64,000 bases of DNA. Source: Mycobacterium simulans (lineage in GTDB: Bacteria; Actinomycetota; Actinomycetes; Mycobacteriales; Mycobacteriaceae). A program made the position numbers and the translations under genes. Where the stretch lies: assembly GCF_900232995.1 (NCBI RefSeq), contig NZ_OCVX01000003.1, forward strand, positions 917,869-981,868, given 5' to 3'. How positions within the stretch are numbered: the stretch's first letter is position 1; every line of letters begins with the position of its first letter. This document shows, one piece after another, positions 28,817-37,603 of this stretch. The notes below the pieces were generated by a model. The model was not told the DNA's origin, did not search any database, and was given only the letters and a program-made list of their open reading frames with translations.

Positions 28817-29227
28817 ATGACGCCGTTCGACGACCCGCAGGCCGAACTGGCATGGATGTTCATGCAAAGCATGTGCGAGGGCGGAGACCTTGACGAGGGC
28901 TTCGCACTGCTCAGCGACGACTTCACCTACTGGAGCATCGTCACCCGCGAGGCCCACGACAAGCAGACGCTGCGCCGGGCGGTCGAGCGGCGCAAGAAGG
29001 TCTTCGAGGTCAACATCGAGCTGCGCCGCTGCGTCAACGAAGGCGAAACCGTAGTGGTAGAGGGGCATTGTGACGGCCTGACCACCGACGGCGCCCGATA
29101 CGACAGCCCGTTCGTCTTCATCTTCGATACCCGCGACGGCATGATCGTGTCATTGCGCGAATACAGCGATACTCAGTCGTTGGCGCAGGTGTACCCGGAG
29201 GCCGGCACTGCTAGTGGGTCACCCTGA
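28817..29227 (+). CDS. SnoaL-like NTF2-fold protein (Rv0141c-like)
   Basis: A 136-residue protein (ATG 28817; an in-frame ATG at 28805 would add four residues). The pattern of an acidic N-terminal helix, LLSDDFTYWSI, then alternating beta strands ending FVFIFDTRDGMIVSLREYSD is typical of SnoaL/NTF2-like folds, which act as small-molecule isomerases, hydrolases or binding proteins. It is divergent from the glycosylase-like gene, and its 3' end overlaps the convergent DUF427 gene by 17 bases. Confidence 0.88.
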   Translation: MTPFDDPQAELAWMFMQSMCEGGDLDEGFALLSDDFTYWSIVTREAHDKQTLRRAVERRKKVFEVNIELRRCVNEGETVVVEGHCDGLTTDGARYDSPFVFIFDTRDGMIVSLREYSDTQSLAQVYPEAGTASGSP

Positions 29228-29588
29228 TCTCAGCCTTGTCGGGGTAAAACGCCACGTGGCCGGCGATCGCTGCGACGGCGGGATACGGCTGTTCGTATGT
29301 CCAGATCACGTCATTGACGGTGTCGCCGGCCGCAGTGGTCACGCTGTAGTAGCTGGCTTCTCCCTTAAACGGGCAGTAGGTGCTGGTGTCGGTGCGGGTC
29401 AGCACATCCTGGACTACATCGCCTAGTGGAATGTATTGCACCGGCGGCAACGTGGCCTCCTGCAATTGCAGGGCCGCGGATGTGTCTGCAACGAGTTCGC
29501 CTTTGACGCGAACCTGTACCCGCCCGTGGGTGGGCTCGATGGTGATCGGGTGTCCTGCGTTGGGTTCTAAGACTTTGCGGTGGCTCAT
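29211..29588 (-). CDS. DUF427 protein (Rv0140-like)
   Basis: A 125-residue DUF427 protein. Recognised by the stretch YIPLGDV, the TYCPFKGEASYYSV motif and WTYEQPYPAV, all hallmarks of the family. Function unknown. The start MSHRKV at 29588 is preferred over the upstream ATG at 29600. Overlaps the 3' end of the Rv0141c-like gene. Confidence 0.93.
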   Translation of the reverse strand: MSHRKVLEPNAGHPITIEPTHGRVQVRVKGELVADTSAALQLQEATLPPVQYIPLGDVVQDVLTRTDTSTYCPFKGEASYYSVTTAAGDTVNDVIWTYEQPYPAVAAIAGHVAFYPDKAEIRVTH

Positions 29589-29613
29589 GTTTAGCTGCAA
29601 CGCCAGTCGGCAT

Positions 29614-30441
29614 TCAACATTCCCGACCGAACGCGTAGCGGTGGTATTGCGCCATGGTCCGCAATGCCGGCACCGCCGCCATCACCCGGCCCATCCAGCG
29701 AACTGACGGCGACACGAGGGCAAACGTGTCGCTGTCGAACACCGACTGCCACACCAACAGACGCACGCCGGGCACCTCGTCGATGATGTCGTCGGGACCG
29801 TTGATCCCCCAGTGCAACCTCGATCCGGAGCGGCGCACCACCGAGTTGATCACCTGCGTCCGGATCCCGAACGTATTGAACGCGTCGAACTGCAGCTCAC
29901 CCACGCCGAATCGATCCACGACGCGGCGCAGCAGCGCCAGCCCGTCGTCCTTTGTCAGATACATCGTCAGGCCCTCACCGATGAACAGTGTGGGACGGCC
30001 GGCCGGAATCTCGGCCAGCCAGTGTGGGTCGGTCACCGACGCCGGAACCATCCGGTAGCTGTCGCGGCCGGGGTACACCCGTTCGCGCAGCCCGATCACG
30101 TCCGGGTAGTCGATGTCGTACCACCGCACACCCGCGGGCGGATCGAGCCGATACACCCGGGCATCCAGACCACAGCCCACGTGCAACACCGTCGCTTCGT
30201 CGTGTGCGGCTAGGAACTGACGCGTCCAGTTGTCGAAATGCGCGGTGCGGATCGCTACCGAAGGCGCCCGTCGGGGCGTGATCGTCGTTGCGTCCCAGTC
30301 GTAATCGATGCGCGCCACGGCGGCCTTCGCGTACTCATCCCGCAGAATCGATCGGGGAGCGTCGGCATCGACCGCCCTGGCGTACAGCGTCGCAAGCATG
30401 GTCTGGGGCGGTCCGGTGAGGTCAACATGAACGCGTTCCAC
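29614..30441 (-). CDS. SAM-dependent methyltransferase of the leucine carboxyl methyltransferase type
   Basis: A 275-residue class I methyltransferase (motif LHVGCGLDARVYRLDPP; WYDIDYPDVI; FIGEGLTMYL). GTG 30441 is the likely start, ten bases after the end of the epimerase gene upstream, so the two are probably cotranscribed. It is a different branch from the Rv0145/0146 pair. I do not remember an equivalent between Rv0139 and Rv0140 in M. tuberculosis, so it may be an insertion here or a loss there. Substrate unknown. Confidence 0.88.
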   Translation of the reverse strand: MERVHVDLTGPPQTMLATLYARAVDADAPRSILRDEYAKAAVARIDYDWDATTITPRRAPSVAIRTAHFDNWTRQFLAAHDEATVLHVGCGLDARVYRLDPPAGVRWYDIDYPDVIGLRERVYPGRDSYRMVPASVTDPHWLAEIPAGRPTLFIGEGLTMYLTKDDGLALLRRVVDRFGVGELQFDAFNTFGIRTQVINSVVRRSGSRLHWGINGPDDIIDEVPGVRLLVWQSVFDSDTFALVSPSVRWMGRVMAAVPALRTMAQYHRYAFGREC

Positions 30442-30451
30442 TCCCGCGAGC

Positions 30452-31492
30452 TTATTCGGATCGGCTGACCGTGCTAGTTCTGCCGGTCTTGCGCATCGCG
30501 GCCCAGAATCGGGCGGCCTCGCGGATCGATTCCTCGACCGGGCGTGGCTGCCAGCCCAATTCGCGGACGGCCTTGCTGTGGTCGACATCGGCCTCGGAGC
30601 GCATCATTCGCACCGACTGGAGGCTGAGTTCGGCATCTTTTCCGGAAAGCCGCGCCCTCAGGCTGCCCAGCGCACCCAGGGCATACAGCACGGGTACCGA
30701 GATCGACCGTCGCGGCGGTGGCACACCGGCCTCGTCGGCCGCAATCCGCACGACGTCTTTCAACGGCATCATGCGCTCGGAGATGAGGTACTTCTCGCCG
30801 TTACGTCCCCGTTCGGCGGCCAGAATCATTGCCCGGGCGGCATCGTCGACACCGACGACTTCCAGCTGGATGCCGTTCATCTGAAATGGGAGCTTGCCGA
30901 AGACGGCGCCGGCAATGAAGGCGCCGTGCGGGGTGCGGCCCCAGTCGCCGTTGCCGTAGGTCGTTGAGACACACATGGCAACGGCCGGCAGGCCGAACTT
31001 GGCGACGTACTCCATCACCAGATCCTCGGCCTGAACGCGGGATTGGACGTAGGGACTCACCCGGCGGACGTCGACCACGTCGTCCTCGGTGGCCACGTGC
31101 CCATGCCGGCGCCCCACCGTCGCGTAGGTGCTGGTGAAGACGAATCTGCGCAAGTTGGCGGCTATCGGTTTTTCGATGGCAACGTCAAGGACGTTGCGCA
31201 GACCTGCCACGTTGGTGCGAAATAGCGGTGACGGGTCACGCAGCCATGCGCGGGTGTCGACGACGCAGTAGTACACGTCATCGCAACCGTCCATTGCCTC
31301 GCGGACGGTGGCGGTGTCGAACACGTCGCCATGGAAACGGGTGCATCGGGTGGGTTCCAGGTCGTCGATGGCGCGGGTATTGGCTTTGGGCCGCACCATC
31401 ACCCGCACATCGTTGCCGGCGTCAATGAGCTGGCGGGTCACATGTGACCCGAGGAAGCCGTTGGCGCCTATGACTAGCTTGGGTGCGCTCAT
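30452..31492 (-). CDS. NAD-dependent epimerase / dihydroflavonol reductase-like protein (Rv0139-like)
   Basis: Extended short-chain dehydrogenase of 346 residues with an N-terminal dinucleotide motif VIGANGFLGSHV. The catalytic region shows FTSTYATVG and YVQSRVQAE where YxxxK is usual, so lysine appears replaced by arginine. The start ATG 31492 overlaps the stop of the Rv0138-like gene (ATGA), indicating an operon Rv0138-Rv0139-methyltransferase. Likely acts on a sugar, steroid or related ketone; unproven. Confidence 0.9.
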   Translation of the reverse strand: MSAPKLVIGANGFLGSHVTRQLIDAGNDVRVMVRPKANTRAIDDLEPTRCTRFHGDVFDTATVREAMDGCDDVYYCVVDTRAWLRDPSPLFRTNVAGLRNVLDVAIEKPIAANLRRFVFTSTYATVGRRHGHVATEDDVVDVRRVSPYVQSRVQAEDLVMEYVAKFGLPAVAMCVSTTYGNGDWGRTPHGAFIAGAVFGKLPFQMNGIQLEVVGVDDAARAMILAAERGRNGEKYLISERMMPLKDVVRIAADEAGVPPPRRSISVPVLYALGALGSLRARLSGKDAELSLQSVRMMRSEADVDHSKAVRELGWQPRPVEESIREAARFWAAMRKTGRTSTVSRSE

Positions 31493-31995
31493 TGAGTTCC
31501 TCCGTACTGCTGCATCCAACGCGCCGCGTCGTCGTCAAGCGTGCCCAGCGCCCGCGCCGTGCGACACCACTTCATGCCCGCCTTCACGAAGCGCAGTGGG
31601 TTGTAGATGTCTTCTTGGCGGCACCAGTGGCCCTCGCCTGCATAGGTGATGATCGAGATGTTGGTCGCGCTAATCACGCTGCCGTCGCCGGGGTCGCGCA
31701 TCGGGTTGTCCAGTTCCATGATGATCCGCCCGGTAGGTTCGTCGATGACCGACCACAACGACGGAAACGCCACCATGTGACTGCCCGGAAAGGTCGTCAT
31801 CGTTCGCTGAATCCAGTCGCGCACCTGCTCGCGTCCACGCATGGTGCCCGCCGCATGCTCGATGTACTCGACATCGGGGCTGTAGTGCTCAACCCACGCA
31901 TCCCAGTCTCGTGTCTCGGCGGCCCGGGCGACGGTGTCCTCGAACCTTTGGAAGGCCGTGGACAGTTCGCTTCGGGAGAATTGCGGGCCGCTCAC
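31489..31995 (-). CDS. SnoaL-like protein (Rv0138-like)
   Basis: A 168-residue NTF2-fold protein: AAETRDWDAWVEHYSPDVEYIEH, REQVRDWIQRTM and a C-terminal strand with ITYAGEGHWCRQEDIYNP. Matches Rv0138 in length and position. Cotranscribed with the epimerase-like gene. Probably binds or acts on a small hydrophobic molecule; function not established. Confidence 0.9.
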   Translation of the reverse strand: MSGPQFSRSELSTAFQRFEDTVARAAETRDWDAWVEHYSPDVEYIEHAAGTMRGREQVRDWIQRTMTTFPGSHMVAFPSLWSVIDEPTGRIIMELDNPMRDPGDGSVISATNISIITYAGEGHWCRQEDIYNPLRFVKAGMKWCRTARALGTLDDDAARWMQQYGGTQ

Positions 31996-32034
31996 GCGCC
32001 GTTACACCTCACGGCCGGAGTGTAGCCTGGGCCC

Positions 32035-32550
32035 ATGGCTGAGAACCAAAGGGCGATTCTGGCCGGCGGCTGCTTCTGGGGAATGCAGGAACTGATTCGC
32101 AAGCAGCCCGGCGTGGTCTCGACCCGTGTCGGCTACAGCGGCGGCGATGTACCCCATGCGACGTACCGCGATCACGGCACACACGCCGAGGCTGTCGAGA
32201 TCGTCTACGACCCCACGGTCACCGACTACCGGGCGTTGCTGGAGTTCTTCTTCCAAATCCATGACCCGACGACGAAGGACCGCCAAGGCAACGACCGTGG
32301 GACCAGCTACCGGTCAGCGATCTTCTACATCGACGACGAGCAAAAACGGATCGCGCTGGATACCATCGCCGATATCGAGGCCTCAGGCCTGTGGCCCGGC
32401 AAGGTCGTGACCGAGGTCAGTCCGGCCGGGGATTTCTGGGAGGCCGAACCCGAGCACCAGGACTACCTGCAGCGCTACCCCAACGGATACACCTGCCACT
32501 TCGTTCGTCCCGGCTGGAAGCTGCCCCGCCGGGCCACCGCGGATCAATAG
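32035..32550 (+). CDS. msrA: Peptide methionine sulfoxide reductase A
   Basis: Reduces methionine-S-sulfoxide in proteins, part of oxidative damage repair. The catalytic motif GGCFWGMQE is at residues 11-19, followed by the characteristic [10 protein letters not shown] and [11 protein letters not shown] segments; 171 residues, usual for MsrA. It is divergent from the Rv0138-like gene by 39 bp and overlaps the 3' end of the convergent cytochrome P450 gene by seven bases. Equivalent to Rv0137c. Confidence 0.97.
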   Translation: MAENQRAILAGGCFWGMQELIRKQPGVVSTRVGYSGGDVPHATYRDHGTHAEAVEIVYDPTVTDYRALLEFFFQIHDPTTKDRQGNDRGTSYRSAIFYIDDEQKRIALDTIADIEASGLWPGKVVTEVSPAGDFWEAEPEHQDYLQRYPNGYTCHFVRPGWKLPRRATADQ

Positions 32551-33872
32551 CGCCGGCGAACGACTACCCGTCCTCCGTACTTTGGAATGGTGGCAACGCC
32601 GCGGCAGTGCAGTGGCTCGTCCGGAGCAGTCGTGGTCTCGATTATGAAGTGGCGCAACACCGTTCGCAGCACCACATCCATTTCCATGTTGGCGAACGCC
32701 GCCCCGACACAACGACGGGTCCCGCCGCCGAAGGGGACCCACGCGAACGCGGACGGCTTGCCGCCGATGTAGCGCTGCGGGTCGAAGCGCTCCGGGTTGG
32801 GAAAGACGTCGGGGTTGTCGTGGATGTGCGCGATGTTGACGATGATCGAGTCTCCGCGCGGAATCACCCACTCGCCAAGCTGATACACCTCTGGGTAGAC
32901 GCGCCGAGCCGCGAAATCGATGACGGTCCGGGACCGCTGGACTTCCAGGATCGCCGCCTGGCGCAACTCGCTGCCGCCGCTATCCACCTCTTCGACCAAC
33001 GCCGCCAGCACATCGGGGTGACGTGTCAATCGCTCGAAGGCCCATGCCAGCGTGGCCGCGGTGGTTTCGTGTCCGGCGGCCAGCAGGGTGAGCAGCTCGT
33101 CACCAATGTCCTTGCGGGACATGACCGAACCATCCTCGTAGGTGCTGCGCAGCATCAGTGCCAGCACGTCGGTCCGATCGGCGAAGTTTGGGTCTGACCG
33201 TTCGTAGTCGATCAGCCTGTCGATGACGAGGTCGTACTTTCGTCGATACTCGGCAAGCCGGCCCCAAGGGCCGAAACGGCCATAGTTTCGTTTGGGTTTC
33301 GGCATTGCCGCCAATCGAGAGCCCAGCGTGACCCACGGCGGGATGAGCCGGCGCAACTCGTCGAGTTCAGCGCCGTCGGCTCCGAAGATCGCGCGCAGGA
33401 TGGCGTTGAGGGTGATGTGGTTCATCGACGGCAACGTCGGGAAAGATTGGCCCTCAGGCCAATTCGCGGTCTCGCGCAGAGTTTCCGCCTCGATGATGGC
33501 CTCATAGTACTTCATGCTCTTGCCGTGGAACGGCGGCGCCAACAGCCGCCGCCGGCGGCGGTGATCGTCGCCGTCGAGCGCGAAGACCGAGCCTGACCCG
33601 AACAACCGGCTCAGATTTGGCTGAATGTTGCCGAGACTGTCCGGGCTGGTGGTGAAGACCTGCTTGGCCAACTGCGGTTCGCCGACCACCACAATGCGGC
33701 CGTACATCGGGATGTTCAGCGTAAAGGAGTTGCCGTAGCGGCGTGCCAGCCGTGGCATCATGCCCCGCCGTGACATCGCGAAGGCCAAGCCTTGGAGCAG
33801 CTTCGGGATTCGGACCGCCGGAGGCAGGTTGACGGCGGGCAGCGCTGGCGTCTCGGTGACTGCTTGGCTCAT
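32544..33872 (-). CDS. cyp138: Cytochrome P450 (CYP138-like)
   Basis: Haem monooxygenase of 442 residues. The I-helix motif AGHETT, the K-helix ExxR (EVQR) and the haem loop [10 protein letters not shown] with the axial cysteine are all present. The reading frame extends 82 codons upstream, but ATG 33872 (MSQAVTETP) matches the family length of 441-442 and leaves room for the divergent promoter with two identical-format palindromes. Substrate unknown; fatty acids, sterols or secondary metabolites are possible. Confidence 0.95.
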   Translation of the reverse strand: MSQAVTETPALPAVNLPPAVRIPKLLQGLAFAMSRRGMMPRLARRYGNSFTLNIPMYGRIVVVGEPQLAKQVFTTSPDSLGNIQPNLSRLFGSGSVFALDGDDHRRRRRLLAPPFHGKSMKYYEAIIEAETLRETANWPEGQSFPTLPSMNHITLNAILRAIFGADGAELDELRRLIPPWVTLGSRLAAMPKPKRNYGRFGPWGRLAEYRRKYDLVIDRLIDYERSDPNFADRTDVLALMLRSTYEDGSVMSRKDIGDELLTLLAAGHETTAATLAWAFERLTRHPDVLAALVEEVDSGGSELRQAAILEVQRSRTVIDFAARRVYPEVYQLGEWVIPRGDSIIVNIAHIHDNPDVFPNPERFDPQRYIGGKPSAFAWVPFGGGTRRCVGAAFANMEMDVVLRTVLRHFIIETTTAPDEPLHCRGVATIPKYGGRVVVRRRY

Positions 33873-33899
33873 GCGGGTATGACTCCCAACGTCCGGTCT

Positions 33900-33950
33900 G
33901 GTACTGCGACGTACCGCTAGCCTTTCCACGGTACGGTACTCTGTGGTACC
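33900..33950. promoter_or_regulatory. Twin operators GGTAC-N6-GTACC between cyp138 and a TetR gene
   Basis: Two 16-bp inverted repeats of identical format, at 33900-33915 and 33935-33950, with centres 35 bp apart, lie in the 114-bp divergent intergenic region. The likely binder is the TetR protein encoded at 33987. Confidence 0.72.
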
Positions 33951-33986
33951 AAGCCTGACAAGCGTTTCGCCGGAAGGGGGACAGTC

Positions 33987-34592
33987 GTGACGGCACTGGC
34001 TGGTGACGCGATTCAGGTTGAGCTCGATCCGTTTCGGCGTCGGCTGCTCGACGGCCTTACCGACTCCATTCGGGAGCGCGGCTACGGCGCCACCACCGTG
34101 GCCGACATCGTCCGCCACGCGCGCACGTCAAAGCGCACGTTCTACGACCAGTTCGCCAGCAAGCAGCAGTGCTTTCTGGAACTGCTACAGGTCGAGATCG
34201 AGGTCATGGCCGGAGACATCCGGAGGGCGGTTGATCCCGAGGCTGATTGGCACGACCAGATTCGTCAGGCTGTCGAGGGTTACGTCGGCAATATCGAGTC
34301 GCGGCCGGCCATCACGCTGAGCTGGATTCGCGAGCTTCCGTCCATAGGCGACGTCGCGCGTCCCGTGCAGCGTCAGGGGCTGGAGCTTCTGACGAGCCTT
34401 TTGATCGATCTGAGCGGCAGCCCAGGTTTTCGGCGCGCCAATCTGCCGCCCCTGACCGCGCCGCTGGCGGTGATCCTGGTGGGCGGTCTACGCGAGCTAG
34501 TCGCACTGGCCGTAGAGGATGGCAGACCGGTCCGCGACATCGTCGAACCGGCGGTGGACGCGTCGATCGCGTTGCTCGGCCCGCGTCACTAG
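33987..34592 (+). CDS. TetR-family regulator (Rv0135c-like)
   Basis: A 201-residue regulator with an N-terminal helix-turn-helix (LDGLTDSIRERGYGATTVADIV, then RTSKRTFYDQFASKQQCFLELL). GTG 33987 is the start, preceded by GGAAGGGGGA. Divergent from cyp138 with the twin palindromes between them, so it probably represses both cyp138 and itself. Followed after 41 bp by the Mop-like gene. Confidence 0.93.
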   Translation: MTALAGDAIQVELDPFRRRLLDGLTDSIRERGYGATTVADIVRHARTSKRTFYDQFASKQQCFLELLQVEIEVMAGDIRRAVDPEADWHDQIRQAVEGYVGNIESRPAITLSWIRELPSIGDVARPVQRQGLELLTSLLIDLSGSPGFRRANLPPLTAPLAVILVGGLRELVALAVEDGRPVRDIVEPAVDASIALLGPRH

Positions 34593-34633
34593 GCTTCGAT
34601 TGCCAGAACCGTCGAGCACTGGAGGACCGTGCT

Positions 34634-34846
34634 ATGCGCCTTTCGACCCGGAACCAGCTCAGGGGCACCATCACCGAAGTCAACCTGGGCAGCGTCATGG
34701 CCATCGTGAAGGTTCGACTCGACGGCGGGGACCAGGTGATCACGTCCTCGATCACCAAAGATGCCGCGGTTGACCTGGGCCTTGCGGTCGGTCAGCCCGC
34801 GACGGTGTTCATCAAGTCGACCGAAGTGACGATCGGCGTCGAGTAG
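34634..34846 (+). CDS. Mop-like molybdate/pterin-binding protein
   Basis: A 70-residue single TOBE/Mop domain: MRLSTRNQLRGTITEV, then strands ending AVGQPATVFIKSTEVTIGVE. Such molbindins bind molybdate or tungstate as oligomers for storage or sensing. The typical N-terminal SARNxL/KG signature is present as STRNQLRG. GGAGGA precedes the start. There are no other molybdenum genes nearby; it may be cotranscribed with the TetR gene. I do not recall it at this place in M. tuberculosis. Confidence 0.9.
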   Translation: MRLSTRNQLRGTITEVNLGSVMAIVKVRLDGGDQVITSSITKDAAVDLGLAVGQPATVFIKSTEVTIGVE

Positions 34847-34865
34847 GCCGACGGCGCCCGCGAGG

Positions 34866-35756
34866 TCAAGCCTCGAGGCGAAGGAACGCGCGCACCCGGT
34901 CCAATACCAGATCGGGGCGCTGCTCGACGATCCAGTGGCCAACGCCGTCGACCAATTCGACCTCGAAATCGGTTATGCGGTCGGCGTATCCGTCGGTCAG
35001 ATCGGGCGTGATCACCGGGTCCTTGGTGCCGGTCAGCCAACGGACCGGTACTTCGACGCGAGCGTCGTCAAATTCGCCGCGCACCCAGCGCAGCATTTCC
35101 GTGGTCTGAAAGCTGCGATACCACCGCGAACCGGCCTCCGCGTGTCCCGGTTGGCGTAAGCATTCGACGTACATGCGCACATCGTCGTCTGGCACCGAGA
35201 ACCCGCCGCCGACCCATGACGCCAGCATTCGGAAGTAGCGGGCCTTGGGATCGCTGATCATCCGCGGACCGATAACCGGCAGCGACATCGGGATTTGATA
35301 CCAGAACCGCCAGAGGTTGCGGATCGCCGACAGGTCGCGCTTCACCCAGGGCGCCACGGTATTCACGCCGAAGAAGCCGGTGACCTTTTCCGGATGGCGC
35401 AACATCATGATGAAGGCCACCGGTCCACCCCAGTCATGGGCCACCAGCTTGACCGTTACGACACCCAAGTGATCCAGAACCGCGGCCAGATCTTCGGCCA
35501 TTTCGCTTTTCAGGTATCGCGAGCGGGGCGCCGAACTCCAGCCCGCGCCGCGCAGGTCGGGACACAACACCCGGTAGCCGTCGGCGGCCAGCGGACCGAT
35601 CAGCTCGTGCCACTCCCACCAGTTCTCGGGGAAGCCGTGCACCAACATCACCGCGGGACCATCGGGCGGGCCGGCGTCTGCCACATGGATCGTGACACCA
35701 TCCCCTACATCGATGTACTTGTGCTCGACGCCTTCTAGGGCAGGCAAAGCGGTCAT
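34866..35756 (-). CDS. ephF: Epoxide hydrolase, alpha/beta fold (EphF-like)
   Basis: A 296-residue alpha/beta hydrolase. HGFPENWWEW (oxyanion-hole HGxP) and the nucleophile aspartate in AHDWGG identify the epoxide hydrolase or dehalogenase branch; the catalytic histidine lies in DGVGHW near the C-terminus. ATG 35756 (MTALPALEG) is ten bases after the sulfotransferase stop, so the two are probably one operon. Corresponds to Rv0134 by position. Confidence 0.93.
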   Translation of the reverse strand: MTALPALEGVEHKYIDVGDGVTIHVADAGPPDGPAVMLVHGFPENWWEWHELIGPLAADGYRVLCPDLRGAGWSSAPRSRYLKSEMAEDLAAVLDHLGVVTVKLVAHDWGGPVAFIMMLRHPEKVTGFFGVNTVAPWVKRDLSAIRNLWRFWYQIPMSLPVIGPRMISDPKARYFRMLASWVGGGFSVPDDDVRMYVECLRQPGHAEAGSRWYRSFQTTEMLRWVRGEFDDARVEVPVRWLTGTKDPVITPDLTDGYADRITDFEVELVDGVGHWIVEQRPDLVLDRVRAFLRLEA

Positions 35757-35766
35757 ATTGAGAAGG

Positions 35767-36999
35767 CTATGCCAGGAACCGTTCGACATACGGCGCGAAC
35801 CGGGCACGCAGGTCGTCCTCGTCGAGCCCGAACATCGCGCACGATGTTTCGACGCTTCCCAGTCGGCCGCGTCGGTGGCCCGACAGATAGCCGGCGATCG
35901 CTGTGCGTACGTCTTCGGTGAACGGTTCGCCCGCCAGGGCGTACACCTGCTCGGCAACACCGAATTCGTTGACCATGAAGTCGCCGAACCGGACATCGAT
36001 CGAGCGGTCCGGGCCGATGGTGTCCCGGTCGCGGACCAGGGCGGTAAGCATCGTTTCAAGACGGTCGATCCAGTAAACCGCGATCGGTTCGACCGGCACC
36101 GGGCAGCGATGCATGCGGGCGGAGTAGGTGATCATCGCGATCATCGACAGCGCAACCGGCACCGGGTCGCGGTGCGTGAACACGACGATGCTGTCGGGGA
36201 AGACACGATCGAGTACCGGCACCTGCTCGAGGTGCTGGGGCGACTTGAGCAGCCAGCGCCGCCCCCCGCGCAGGAACTGCATCGCTTTGAGTTGCCGGGC
36301 GAGGTATTCGTAGTGGGGCGTCTGGTCGTGGGCTTGGTAGTAATCCCGCCAGCGCGGCACGTCGGCGAGTGTCTCCAGCAGCATCGTGGAGACATCGTTG
36401 GCCAGCAGCTGGATCTCTTCGTGGACGTGATCGGTGGTCATCTCATGCATGAGCCGAAAGTGCGGCATCACGGTGTCGATCACGCCGACCGCGACGTCCG
36501 TCCGCGTCCGCCGCGGATCCGGTTGGACGCCAACCTCATTCGGCAACGGAAAGGGCTCGACGCTTTCCCAGTACGGCATGGTGCGGAAGGTGGGCGGCGT
36601 CGCCAGCAGGTTGTGCAGATGGGTGGTTCCGGTGCGCGGTAGGCCGGCGATCACCACTGGCGATCGCAGCTCGATGTCGTCGATCTCGGGGTGGCGGCGC
36701 AGCAGGTCGGTCAGCAGCAGCCGGTTCTTGAGCAACTGCAGCAGTTGCGCAAAGAAGTTGACCGCGCCGGCATCGTGCAGCCCGTCGATGTCCCGCAGCG
36801 CGGCGAGGTAGACGTTGAGTCGCTCTCGGTAGTCTCCCGGACCGAAATCGTGCAGACCGGTGTCGGCACTGGCCCTGGCATGCAGCGCGTCGGCATCCAG
36901 CGGGCACTCCGGTGCCATCGCGGCCATCATGTCGAGGATTTGCCGGGCCTCGGCGCTGAATCGGGGCTGAGCGAGGTCGTCCAGGCGGACTTGTGTCAC
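35767..36999 (-). CDS. PAPS-dependent sulfotransferase family protein
   Basis: A 410-residue protein of the Sulfotransfer_3 type. The phosphosulfate-binding P-loop-like motif VIAGLPRTGTTHLHNLL is near residue 115, and a second signature FTHRDPVPVALSMI near residue 285 fits the 3'-phosphate loop. GTG 36999 starts 29 bp from the divergent TetR gene. Sulfated lipids are known in mycobacteria, but the acceptor of this enzyme is unknown. Many mycobacterial relatives are encoded beside lipid genes. Confidence 0.9.
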   Translation of the reverse strand: MTQVRLDDLAQPRFSAEARQILDMMAAMAPECPLDADALHARASADTGLHDFGPGDYRERLNVYLAALRDIDGLHDAGAVNFFAQLLQLLKNRLLLTDLLRRHPEIDDIELRSPVVIAGLPRTGTTHLHNLLATPPTFRTMPYWESVEPFPLPNEVGVQPDPRRTRTDVAVGVIDTVMPHFRLMHEMTTDHVHEEIQLLANDVSTMLLETLADVPRWRDYYQAHDQTPHYEYLARQLKAMQFLRGGRRWLLKSPQHLEQVPVLDRVFPDSIVVFTHRDPVPVALSMIAMITYSARMHRCPVPVEPIAVYWIDRLETMLTALVRDRDTIGPDRSIDVRFGDFMVNEFGVAEQVYALAGEPFTEDVRTAIAGYLSGHRRGRLGSVETSCAMFGLDEDDLRARFAPYVERFLA

Positions 37000-37027
37000 G
37001 AGGACTTATGTTACTTTGAGTTACGTA

Positions 37028-37603
37028 ATGGTAGTTGATTTTGGCAGACCTCGTGACCCACGTATCGACGGCGCGGTGCTTCGGGCGACGGTTGAGCTGC
37101 TCGCCGAAACCGGATATCCGGGCCTTTCGGTCGCCGCTATTGCCGAGCGAGCCGGGACCAGCAAGCCCGCGATCTACCGGCGCTGGCCGAGCAAAGCGCA
37201 CCTCGTGCACGAGGCGGTGTTCCCGATTGGCTCCGCAACCGAAATCCCCGATACCGGATCGTTGCGCGAGGACCTGCGCGAGATGGTCTGCCGCACAATG
37301 GCTTTCCTGACCACCCCGGCCGCCAGGGCGGCCCTGCCGGGGCTGGTCGGCGAGATGGCGGCAGCCCCGACACTGCATTCAGCGCTCTTGGAGCGGTTCG
37401 CAGGCATCTTCGCCGGTGGCCTTGCCGAGTGGCTGCAGCAGGCCGCGGCATCGGACGAGATCCGATCAGACGTGACCGCCACCGAATTGGCCGAAGGGAT
37501 TGCCGGACTCACCTTAATTGCCCTGCTCACCCGCGCCACCGAACTCGATGACACCTGGGTCGATCGCACAACCACATTGCTCCTGAAAGGAATTGGCGCA
37601 TGA
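37028..37603 (+). CDS. TetR-family regulator
   Basis: A 191-residue regulator with helix-turn-helix LLAETGYPGLSVAAIAERAGTSKPAIYRRWPSKAHL (split at residue 20 here only by reading order) and a TetR_C-type second half. The palindrome TTACGTAA (37021-37028) overlaps its ATG. It is divergent from the sulfotransferase gene and overlaps the DUF1214 gene by ATGA, so it may control both. Confidence 0.92.
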   Translation: MVVDFGRPRDPRIDGAVLRATVELLAETGYPGLSVAAIAERAGTSKPAIYRRWPSKAHLVHEAVFPIGSATEIPDTGSLREDLREMVCRTMAFLTTPAARAALPGLVGEMAAAPTLHSALLERFAGIFAGGLAEWLQQAAASDEIRSDVTATELAEGIAGLTLIALLTRATELDDTWVDRTTTLLLKGIGA

